This document shows positions 40,016 to 61,442 of a DNA stretch of 64,000 nt, one piece after another. Origin of the DNA: Chrysomallon squamiferum (lineage: Eukaryota > Mollusca > Gastropoda > Neomphalida > Peltospiridae); contig CM022665.1 of NCBI GenBank assembly GCA_012295275.1, positions 3,546,667 through 3,610,666 of the forward strand, written 5' to 3'. A program made the position numbers and the translations under genes. The notes beneath the pieces were generated by a model. It did not search any database. It was not told the DNA's origin and worked only from the letters and a program-made list of their open reading frames with translations. Each line of letters starts with the position of its first letter. Position 1 is the first letter of the stretch.

Positions 40016-42155
40016 CATTCTATTAATAATAAAGTTGAATCCGATCATCTGTTTAAAAAAATTAATTTAAATATTATCCAATATCTAAACAAAATATTTT
40101 TTAATATGAACACTATCATAAAATACTTCCAGGAAAAAGTCATTCAGATTCAGTTTCTTGTCTCTAACAAGTGGTGATGCCGTTAGTTAACAGAAATACC
40201 AAACAGCGACCGTCTGAAAGATTTTTTTCTTGGCATTTTTTTGACCACACAAAGAAACAGATCTTAAGCATGGCTTCGATAATGCCAATCACTTCAGTAC
40301 CATATTAAATTCAAAAAACAAATGACAGACCTGAATCGAACTTGACAAAGTCTCTGATTTTGCCAGTTGCTATGTCAACCATGACAGTGTCATTGACTTT
40401 GATCAGAGGATCTGGGTAACGGATTGTACGGCCGTCACTGGTGTGGATCATGGGCACACCTTTGGGTCCTACATGCAGTTGTCTAACACGACTCAGTTTA
40501 TACTGTAAAATATAAAAATCACTTATTATCATCCACAATTCTATGTTTCAAAGGAATGTATTTGTTTTTAATATTTTGTAGAATATAGCCAATTGGCATA
40601 AACAGAAAACAAATAAAGATCTGACCAGTTATTTACTTTCTAGAAATAGAAACAATAAATGTGTACCTTTGCCTCCTCGGGTTTAATCCGATGCACAATA
40701 AATCGACCCTTGACATCATACAGGATGCGGAAATTCTCTGATGTTTTTTCAATCGTGATAACATCTACAAAAAAAAAATCCATTAGTTTGTAATCATTTG
40801 ATGCTTTTAGCAAAATGCCATAAATAATAAAACAGCTTCTAACATGTCTTGTTTTGCAAAACCAAAGGACCTGATAATTAACGGAAACATTTTCCTATAT
40901 GTTTTTTGTAACAAAAGATCACTCTCATAGATAAACAGTTCTGAACTTAAATAACATTAATTGAAACTACTTCTGTAAATGAATTACAAGCCAGAATGAA
41001 TCTAATGGTATTTTTTATTTTTAAAAATATATAGTACATCAATTTAATCATTGAATACTTAGCTTATATTACTATCTAATAATGCACAATACATATGTAC
41101 CCATAAATCCAGTTGGGTAAGTTTTGTCAGTCCTGATTTTGCCATCCACTTTTATGAGTCTCTGATTGACAATCTTTACTACTTCATCGTAAGTAAGAGC
41201 ATACTTCAAACGGTTTCTCAACAGAAGCATCAAGGGCAAACTCTCCCTTAGCTTATGTGGTCCAGTGCTTGGTCGAGGAGCCTTGCAAAACAGTATCATA
41301 ACAATATGAAATACCATTCTCAATTACTAGTCAGTACATAAACACAACTTTTGAAACATTTCTCTGTTAATTACTGAAAGTAAACAACAATTCTACAATG
41401 TGTTTATGGTGCTGATTGTTGCAAATAGTGATAAAAATAAATGAAATTAAAAATATTCTTATGATATAGCTTATTTAAATGGTACATTTGTAGTGATGAA
41501 ATTCCTTTACCAACTTGAAAATTACTTTGTCATTTGAAACATATGTTCCCAAAATGAATATCAAGACATTTTAAGTCTTTACTTAATCACGTTTTGTGTA
41601 AAACTGTTTCAAGTATGGGATCTTACCAGTATATCTTACAAAATGTTACTAATTATTTAGTTATCTGTACTTACAAACACTCCACCTAATTTGTCCAACA
41701 TCCATGACTTTGGTGCTGTTACTCTCTTCAGAATCTTTCGTCTACCTCGATAACCCTGAAATAATATTTGTTTTATTCAGTGCACTATCTTTAACAGACT
41801 TATTGCAGTCTTGCAACCGTAACCTAGCTTTTGCAGATCGTATGGCTAAAATCTTTCTGTAAATTAAATTATTTTAATAAATGTTTAATTATTAAATATC
41901 GGTCAGTACTTCACCAATTCTAAAAACTAACTCAATATCTAAACTATTTTTGTTTCGTAAAAGACAGCAGTCTTGACGTGCACACGTATAATAACTAAAT
42001 TCACTAATACAACACCTAAAAATTTAAAATAACTTCTCGTTTGAGTTCTTTATTATGTTTGTTATGATACTACACTGTTTTATTATTATACCATGTTGTA
42101 TATATTCCACGATCGCAAAAGATTACAAGCGTGCTTTATAAAATCAACGTACCAT
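38384..42155 (-). CDS. RPS4: 40S ribosomal protein S4 (eS4)
   Basis: Exons 42153-42155 (Met only), 41675-41755, 41101-41281, 40667-40764, 40331-40502, 38826-38955 and 38384-38510 join to 263 aa, the same length as human RPS4X. Recognised blocks run in order: [35 protein letters not shown], the S4 RNA-binding region ([13 protein letters not shown]), a KOW-like region, [33 protein letters not shown] and [14 protein letters not shown] near the end. It is a structural protein of the small ribosomal subunit. The first exon carries a single Met codon directly before the donor (ATG|gtacgt), which separates the TOP leader from the coding exons. The N-terminus ([13 protein letters not shown]) differs from the usual MARGPKKHLKRV and has one extra residue. 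The last-but-two intron houses snoRNA-like units. Confidence 0.97.
39133..39266 (-). ncRNA. H/ACA snoRNA-like copy 1 in RPS4 intron
   Basis: Read on the host strand. It starts near ACGGCAGTATCGAAGCCATGC. GCCATGCT pairs with AGTGTGGT as an upper stem, and an internal loop resembles a pseudouridylation pocket. An H box AAAATA follows the GCC closing the first hairpin. A second hairpin region contains CAGACGGTCGCTG and GGCATCACC, and GACAACA at the end places ACA three bases from the 3' end. Length is about 134 nt. The first hairpin's lower stem is short (GGC/GCC) here. The guide target is unknown. Confidence 0.7.
39525..39657 (-). ncRNA. H/ACA snoRNA-like copy 2 in RPS4 intron
   Basis: Nearly identical to copy 1 over the second hairpin (about 70 bp without change through the CTGAAGTGACA end) and diverged in the first. 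The lower stem is GGCA/TGCC, the upper stem GCCATGC/GTGTGGT, the H box AAAATA, and the end GACATGA puts ACA three bases from the 3' end. The similarity to copy 1 suggests recent duplication within the intron. Confidence 0.72.
40156..40289 (-). ncRNA. H/ACA snoRNA-like copy 3 in RPS4 intron
   Basis: The most diverged copy, but with the best hairpin: TTGGCAT pairs with ATGCCAA as a seven-bp lower stem around GAAGCCATGC/GTGTGGTC. The H box is AGAAAA. The second part keeps CAGACGGTCGCTG and GGCATCACC, and the end GACAAGA keeps ACA three bases from the 3' end. What stays constant across all three copies (TATCGAAGCCATGC, GTGTGGTCAAAAA, CAGACGGTCGCTG, GGCATCACC) is likely the functional core. It lies about 40 bp downstream of the exon 5 donor. 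Confidence 0.75.
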
Positions 42156-42170
42156 CTTGAACGACTACCG

Positions 42171-42180
42171 GAAAAGGAAG
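42171..42180 (-). promoter_or_regulatory. 5' TOP motif and RPS4 transcription start
   Basis: On the minus strand CTTCCTTTTC followed by CGG lies 16-25 nt before the ATG. It fits a terminal oligopyrimidine start at 42180 with a 25-nt 5'UTR, as expected for a ribosomal protein mRNA under growth-dependent (mTOR/LARP1) translational control. Confidence 0.75.
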
Positions 42181-42925
42181 ATGCTTGCTGAAAGCCGGTG
42201 TAAATACAAAATGTTCGTGTTGTCAATTTACTCCTCTGATTCTGTTTGTTTACAGCGTACTTATTTTAAGTTTTAAGCATTTTTAATTATTATAAATTAA
42301 AAGTGAAAAAAAGTTTTAAAAATCCAAATCATTTAATGAAAATGTATTGATAAGCAAAAATCCAAACGTATTATCAAGTACATTAAAAATATATATATTT
42401 ACGATAATATTTTCTAAATAATAATAATAACAATAATTTAAAATAAAACTTTCAAATTTAAATCATTACCAAAATCAAATATGTAAAACGTAAATATATT
42501 TCGAGATCATAATTTATTGCTCTTCTTAACGAAACAACATGGAACTGAAATCATATATTGTATCTGTTATGAGAAAGGAAGATATTTTAAACATAGATGA
42601 AACATAAAATAAACACTTTATTCGATTTGAATTTAAATCAACCAAATTTATTGTTTTTTTTTTTCTTTCTGTGATTGGATGCCCGGGGCCATTGACCCCC
42701 CCCGTCTTCACGCCACTGTGTATAGGTATATATATTTCTTGACAACAGTGATATCCATGTTGGTGTAATTTGATACACACTGAAATGAATGAATTTAAAC
42801 CCAAGCAAGTCATTAAATACACGCCAGTGCATGATTCAGCATTTAAGAAGTATGTACATGAATAGTGGTAATAACAACTGATTTTTTAATTTTTTATTTT
42901 TATTACTATGGATGTGAATTGTTGT

Positions 42926-42956
<31 letters not shown>

Positions 42957-43427
42957 CAATAAAAAGAGAGAAGAAACCATAACGTGATGAGTAGGTTAAA
43001 TAAAAAAAAAAAAAAAAGAGTGTTACATTACTGCGCTTCTGGGTTCCGTTTTCAGTTCAGGCATATCTTACATTTAGGCGGTATATTTGGAAAAGTGAAT
43101 ATAACAATTTGCGTCTAATGCATTTTTATTGTATAGGTAGATGCAGATAAAATGATATTATCAAAAAATTAAAACGAATTATTTATAATAATAATTCATT
43201 TATTCATTCATTAACAACGTACAGAAGTGTTATTTATCTGATCGCAGAAGTCTTACAATTTCCGGCAAGAAATGTTTTGGGAAGCATTAAACTCAACACC
43301 GTTTTAAAATTTCTTGGTTGTTAAATCGTAAGTTGTTGGTTATCTTCACCAGAGTTATCCTATCAAAAATTATGTTTCATGGTGCGAAATCGTAGAACTT
43401 CCTTGAGAAGTGTGTGTGACAAGAACT
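42181..43427. other. Divergent spacer between RPS4 and MTF1
   Basis: AT-rich spacer holding both promoters, a poly-T run (42930-42956) and a transposon end-like segment at about 42670-42718. No gene recognised. Confidence 0.6.
42670..42718 (-). mobile_element. Solo hAT-like transposon terminus
   Basis: On the minus strand CAGTGGCGTGAAGACGGGG continues into GGGGTCAATGGCCCCGGGC. This CAGTGGCG start with a G-run and a GGCCCCGGGC block is a common hAT terminal pattern in animals. No matching opposite end was found nearby, so it is a fragment. Confidence 0.45.
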
Positions 43428-53960
<10,533 letters not shown>

Positions 53961-56900
53961 GTTAACCACACGTTTGTTTGGTTTCCAGATCCATTTAGCC
54001 ATTCATTAATCCTGGTTTGGTGGATTTCAGTTCTGTATTTGTGAAAGACTGTTGTAAAGGCCACAAGCTCATTCACAAAGCCAGTGATTTTTTTTTTAAT
54101 TTCTGGTTAAAGTCATAACTGATTAGGCCAAGGCCAATGGATCTCTTACCTCCATGTTGATTCTTGTCATTATCACAAACAATCTGATTGGTTGTATTTG
54201 TAATCAGAATGTTTTAATTGGTTATACATTCAGTACATATACACAAACTGAGGCATGAAACTCTACTGCTGTTAGAGAGTTTATTAATGTTACTTCAGTG
54301 TGTGTTAGGGTGAAGGATGATAATTTGCAGTGCTAACAACTCAATATTTATCACTAACACCAGAAATACTGAAAAATTTAGTATTGGTCTGAAATGTCAG
54401 AGTTGGTTACCAGTTTTGTTGAATTTTTTTATTAAATTATTTCAGTGTAGTTCTAAAAAAAAAAATTATTTTACAAATAACTGTATGTTATATTCACAAA
54501 ATTTGATCTACTACAAATCCAGTTGTTATTATCATTTGATTAAAAAAAGAAAATTGAAAAACAGAATGTTTTTAATAAAGTACAACCAATTAACACTTTC
54601 AGTGTGTTTCACTGTCAATTTCTGTGATTGATGCAATCGTTTATGATGAAATTTTTTTAAAAGAAAACTGGCTGACTTTCATCCCAGTTGTTGTATTGGT
54701 GTTAGTCATACTGGTGATCTAGAGCAAATGTATTAATACAGTTACTAAAATGAGATGATCTTCTTAATGTTTGGTCATGTAATATATATCTTCAGTACTG
54801 TGCCTTTTGAAAAATGAAGTAACTGACAAATGTGTATTGAATTTTTAAGAAATTGATCACTGTGGTTATGTTTAGATAACTATCGGTTTATTGACCTGAA
54901 GTCTGATTCTATAGCTTGTCTGAAAATGTTTGATTCAAAGGTGAAAAGGAATTTTAAAATGAGGATCTGAAGACTGTGTTGAAAATGGAGAAAGCTGTAT
55001 GGAGATAGGAAAAATCTAGGTGGTTTGAGTACTTTCATGGTGCATACATGATTTACATCCATAGTGTATCCCTTCTTAGTTACAGTCTTGCCTTTCCCTC
55101 ATGATTATAATTATGATATTCATTGATAATCTAATCATAAATAAGAAATAAGGTTTTTTTCTATGATGCCAGCCTGTGTATAAAGAATTGGCTCTAGTTT
55201 TTCAATAAAACACTTGTAAGTTTGATCCAAGTTTACTGTTTTGTTATTATACTGTTTAAACTTGATTCTGTTGTACTTAGCATTTTCTGCGTTGGTAGCA
55301 GGCACTGAGTTACTAGCTGGGAGATTTCTAGCTAATTGACTCAATCTTATGATTAAAAACTGCAGGGTCTTGTTGTATTTAATGTTTTAATAAAGAATAA
55401 CAATTGTGACGAGCTGACATTTCAGGTTGTCATGGTTTGTATTATTAAAAAAAAATTTAAAATATTTTATTGTCTGTTTAAACAACTAAGACATAAGTGC
55501 TTGACAGTGCCAAATGAATTTGTCTTTGGGTTGGTTAACAGAGCCCTGGATTCTCATATTGATGATCCGAATTTGAACATCTCTTGTCAGTGGATATTGC
55601 ATGAGGTATTATGCATCATGAATACTTAACAGACTTAAAGACATTCAGTGTAAGTTATTCATGAGAAACTGTGAATGAAAACATTCTGTTGAAAGTGTTT
55701 AGCAGAGATAACATGTATCATACATTCTTATGGTACAACAGACTATTTAGTTTCATTGGATGAACAGTGAACATTTTCTACTTAGAAACTGAAATTAAAG
55801 AGATATACTTTGGCCTGTGGGAAACAGGCGTTAACTGATATAATTGTTATCCAAAGGAAAATGTGGCCAAAACTGAATCAACAAGAAGAATGTAAACTGA
55901 CAAATCGTGTATTGGAATCAATGAGCAGGATCACTGTTTTGAGTGATGGAATCATTCATGTGCAGTCAGTGAATCAGTTGTAGTATTATAAACTGAAATG
56001 ACAGATCAGTTTTGCATCATTGAAACACAGAACATGTTTCTGTAACATACACACTAAATACAAAATTAGCATATTTCAACTACACTGCATCTATATTATT
56101 GTAAATTTATTAATTTTTAAGCCGTTTTTATTTTAATTATTTATTTATTTATTAATTTTTAACCAATTTTTATTTTATTTATTTATTTATTTATTTTTAT
56201 TATTTATTTATTTATTTATTTTTTATTATTTATTTATTTTATTATTTATTTATTTATTTATTTAAATTATTGTGTTTTTTTAACATGTTTTGTATGCATT
56301 ATTGATAGAGTGGAAGACAGGAATTAAATGTACATATGTATGTAACTCCAGTTATACTATGTATGAGATTATCTATCACATATTTATTAAATACATTATC
56401 CTGTACAAGTATTGGTTACTTATTCAATCTTTAATATTCATACTGTATATTGTTTCTTTAATGTGAAAATGTACAAGCTGTTTTGTATTTACAGTCCATA
56501 AGTTTAATTAAAGTAAAAAACACAGAGAAAAAAATAACTCTTGCAATTTTTGAAAATCTGAAACATAATAATAAATTTTAATCACTTGGAATTTTCACTC
56601 GTGTTTAATTTTTGTTCAAACAATTGTGGTACCAGCCAGCAGTGATTTTTGAGAAAGAAAAAAATATTAATATTACCTTAGCAGTTAACCTTTTACCTAT
56701 AACATGACATTACAGACAGTAATGAAACTGTTAACTCAAAAGTTTGAAAGAATTCAGAGCTAAAATTAAATTTAGCATAATATGAATACCAGTGAAAATT
56801 TTTAAACTTTTGTCAACATTGTCTCAGTTTTTCTGTGAAGATGATCATCAGTCAGATGAAATTTGTTTCATTTCAACGAGTTTATACATATATGTAAATA

Positions 56901-59900
56901 TAAATGAATTAATGTTCCTTCTGAATTTTTATCTTGTCTTTTTTTTACTTTTATATTCCTTTGAAATTTTCTTTCTCATCATTTGCTTTGAAATGAATTT
57001 TAACTTACATTAACTTAATTCTGTTGTGCATCACTGATAAATATATATTTTTTTCAAATATATCATTGTATTTCATGAATAATATATATGAAAATGGCTT
57101 TTCTCATCATTTATAAATGTATATTTTTATTACTATGGAAAAAAGAAATGGCATTTTGTCTCACAATAAATTAAAATTATTTACTACAAAATTTTAGATG
57201 ATTAAAATTATAAATTTAAAATTCTTTACATTTTAAATGTAACTTTTTGATCTCCTTCCAGCAATGTTTTTAATAGTGCTATTAATAAAAACATACTTAC
57301 AGTATTTGCTTTAAACAAGATTTTAAAAAAAAAGGATATGAACCAGCCATATGAATTTTTATCTTTATCAATATATATATATATATATCTTGTATGTTAC
57401 AATAACTTTTTGTTTTTCTTTTCTTTTTTCAGTTTTAATGAATGAAAAATTGTTAAATAATAATAATAATAAGTATGAGTTTTAAATAGCATGAATATCA
57501 TTTGCGCAAATTTCAAATAATTAAAATATTGTTAATAGTTTTTTCATCAGTTTAAATTATTTCATTTCAGTTTATTCTATTTTATATATTAATAACTTTT
57601 TATTTATTTATTTATTTATTTATTTTTATTAATTTTTGTTCCTTTATATGTATCTAATCAAACTATTAAAAAAACAGTGCCTAGTCATTTTGGAAGTATT
57701 AAGTACAGTACTATCAAATCAGTTTATCTTGCTTCACAGTGAAATTATAATCAGTATTAGATTTTATTCATTTCCTTTATGAACAATATTCATACAGCTA
57801 CCTTTTTTATCCATTCTTTTCAGACGTCTTATGGTTTTAAAACCACCAAACATTGCCATTTATTTTGAAAATGAATTAATGATTTTGTCATGCAGAATTT
57901 CAAGAGCAATAATTATGAGAATGTTTTGTTTATGTTCTGAGTGAATTTGAAGAAACTGTAACCAAGAATTACAGTCATCAGAGCATTTGATTTCTTGAAC
58001 AGAGGAAACTGAACATTAATTTCTTACTATCATTATTATTATTATTATTATTATTATTTTTTATATATATATATATACATTTATTTTTATTCATTTATTT
58101 GTTTTTTCTTTTTGTGGGGGGTATTTTTATATGCACCGTGACATTTATGTGCAAGTATTAAGACTGCAGAATACTTTAGCTAGAATATGTATTATGGACA
58201 CAAGGTTCAGAATCCAATAATTTTAATATTAGAAAGTTAGACAGTTGGTTAGAAAGAAGATATGGAATAGTGGCTTTGCACTATCTGATTATCGCTGGGT
58301 GGAAGCCAGTATTAGAATTCAATCTTGGTGTAATTGTATCAGAAGTATTTTAATGGCTTAACCGTAGCAGGATCAAATTTAGTATTGCTGGACTTGTAGT
58401 TGGGTTATTTCATATTTGTGCCATAACTGAGGCTACTAAAGAAAACTTTGCAAGTTAAAATGTTTTCACTAAACATGTTCTTCATAAAATCAGTCAGTGA
58501 AGATTTTGTTTAGACAATCAATATGAATGAATGTTTAAATTTTCTCATTAGCTCACATTCTCTGTGATGCATAAACACACACACACATACACAGACACAG
58601 ACAGACACACACAAACACAAATGAAGGGAACATACCATGAGACAAGAAGTATCAATAGTGGACTGAATAGGGGAAGGGTGTAGCTTGGATAATTTTTTTA
58701 ATTATTATTTATATAGTTGTTGAGAAACTAACACTGAACTGTGTTATTTAAAATAATCTTAATTGCTGTTAACATACAGTGATGTGTGATGGATTTTTTT
58801 ATGGTAAAATAAATAACATCCAAATGGATTTCCCTGAGAAAGACTTGATATACTAGATGTTACCATTTGCATTTCTTGTTTAATTTTCTTTTATTACTGT
58901 TATCAGTTATTTTTATATTTTACATGTTGTTTTTTTTATATTTTTTGGAGGGTTTTTTGGGGGGGTGTTGTTGTTCACAGTTAGCTTGAAAACATGTTCT
59001 TAGCATTTCTGTTTTCTCAAGACAAGTTGGACGTTGGCAAATATAAGCTTATCTTTCCTGTTTATGATTACTGTTGTATTTTGAATGTAATAAGTTATAG
59101 ATTTATTTATAATATAAATGAAAATGTTGCCAGGATCCTGAGATTATATAAAAATAGAATTTGTTTAACATTGAGTGCAAAATAGAAAAATTGATTGTAC
59201 AAGTCATCAACCTTTTCATTTTGTATTACATTTTCATTTCTTGTTCTTTAATATACTATATGTTTTTAATAATTATAATCATGTTCTGTTTTGTTTGGGT
59301 TTTTTTCAATTTATTATTTTTTTTTTTTAGAATTACTACTATTAATATTATTATTATTATTATTATTATTCTCATTTTTATTATTATTATTATTATTGTC
59401 ATTATTATTATTATACATATTTTTTTATATTTTCATTACTGGATCTGTATTGAAAAGTATGGGTAAAAAAAAAGACAATTTGTTGTAGCACTGTGTGCAC
59501 ATTTACAAAACAATATATTATATATACACACATACATGTATGTGTATCATGTTGGGTCAAGTTGGTTGATATTATCTGATTATTACTGTATTACTTATAT
59601 ATAAGTATATATTATATATATATATTTGAAAATATGGTTGACAGTTATAATACTTCTATCTGGCAAATAAACAAAGATTACAAATTTCTGTGTGTTGCTT
59701 TCATTTATTTTAACGAGTGTTTAATATGCAGTATCAGAATGTTCGTCATATTTTCAATAATTTTTTATTTGTTTATTATTATTTTATTTTTTTTACATCA
59801 TTTTTGGCAGTCATGTATTCAGGTGTACAAGCATAAATAGTTAATACATTGGAATAGGAGTCATCAAGATTTAAAATTTTCGTAAATTATTTTAAAATAA

Positions 59901-60499
59901 CAAGATATGTCTATCCCATTCAAAAATGAATGGAGAATAGTAGCCTCCATCTTTTAACCACAGTCTTTGTAAGTTTAAACTTTACAAGGGAGTAGATCTA
60001 ATAATGACAAGATATATCTACTCAGTTTTAATAATGATGATAAATTAATAAATCAATTAATAACAACTTCTTGTAATACATAGCAGGAAAAAATAATAAT
60101 GATTATAATACATAACTATGACAATTTAACACACACACACACACACACACCAGTCCATAGTGTATTTAATATATTATATATGCTTATATTAGTTTTATAC
60201 TCTTTTAAAATGTGTAACACTGTAACCAATTCAAGGACACATATTCTATTTTAAAGCCTTATGTTAGATAATATTATCGTGCATGGCTTTAATTAAAAGT
60301 CAAGCTCAGTTCGTTTCTGTAACTAGCGACTGCACGATTCACATGATAAATGTGACCGAAATCAGACATGTCCATATCAGTTTTGTACCACTACTAGTAC
60401 TACTATTACACTTCAAATAAATACAATTTATATAAATTTAGAAATGGTCACAGTTAAATTTCATTTAAGGTCTAATGTTGTGGATTAAAACAGTTGCAT

Positions 60500-60553
<54 letters not shown>

Positions 60554-60929
60554 CTTTTAATTTCTTAACTCTTTTTTTTTTTGTCGTCTTTAACAACAAC
60601 AAGAAAAAATAATTAATGAACTTGAAATTTTTAAAAGCTATATTATAATCAAATATTAATAAAGTTTTTTGTTTTTTTAAGTGAAAGAAAAGAAAGAAAA
60701 GAAAAAGAAGGGGGAGGCAGTGTTATAAATGAATGTACTGTTATTCAGTATCATGCATTCATTGCCATCAATTTATATGACAATAATTCTTAAGTTCTAA
60801 TTACATACGCTTCGTGGTCAGACAATACATTCAAATTCTCAAATCAAATCGTTCCCTGATAACAGGGTGACAATAATTCAACCAATCCTAATATACGTGT
60901 TTGATTTTCAAATACACACCAGAAACATC

Positions 60930-60965
<36 letters not shown>

Positions 60966-61132
60966 TAATGTATCAAAATATAGACGTCATAGTTTAACAA
61001 GCAAATACAACTTTTTATTTACCCATTAATTAAATTTTCGAGTATAATATAATTAACAGTTGATTCACCTTCCCGCCAGATGGCGTTGCATCCAGGTAAA
61101 TTATAAGCGGAAATAGTTGCACCTACAACATC
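53961..61132. other. MTF1 3'UTR and intergenic DNA
   Basis: The 3'UTR probably extends at least to AATAAA at 55389-55394, and other AATAAA signals follow. The remainder holds TTTA/TTA arrays (56140-56265, 57600-57627, 59345-59410), a short CA-rich tract (58574-58615), an AC run (60130-60150), a TA run (60499-60550) and an AAT run (60930-60965). No gene recognised. Frames up to about 100 codons are Leu/Ile/Phe low complexity. Confidence 0.6.
60499..60550. repeat. (TA)n run
   Basis: Nearly pure TA dinucleotides, about 52 bp, in the intergenic region about 580 bp upstream of the last gene. Confidence 0.95.
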
Positions 61133-61442
61133 ATGGCGACATACGACAGAATATCTAACGGTGACAAAACTAACATTGTTGACGAAGATGGCTGTGCCAC
61201 AGACGAGTGGGGTGTCAGGTACCAAGGACATTCACGCCCCGATGGAGGCGGATTATTCGCAAAGGATTTCGGTTTAAAATCGAAATGCCAAAAGCTGCGT
61301 CAACGACGATGCCTCGTTGCAACGTTGTTCATAGTTGGAATTTGTGTGTTGACGATTATTTTGATAGTAGTCACGCATTCAAGAAACAGTAACAGCAACC
61401 CTCAGAAGCCACATTTCAGAAAGTGGTCTAACGCCACTGATG
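61133..61442 (+). CDS. First exon of a type II membrane protein, gene continues off window
   Basis: The ATG in good context (ACATCATGGCG) opens a 103-codon exon ending in phase 1 at a consensus donor (GATG|gtgagt). It has a hydrophilic N-terminus of about 58 residues and a basic stretch (KSKCQKLRQRR). One strongly hydrophobic segment follows (CLVATLFIVGICVLTIILIVV, about residues 60-80), then an Asn/Ser/Pro-rich stalk with an N-glycosylation site (NATD). This is the layout of signal-anchor ectoenzymes (peptidases, glycosyltransferases), but no catalytic domain is in the window, so I do not name it. The downstream exons were not found with confidence. Confidence 0.75.
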
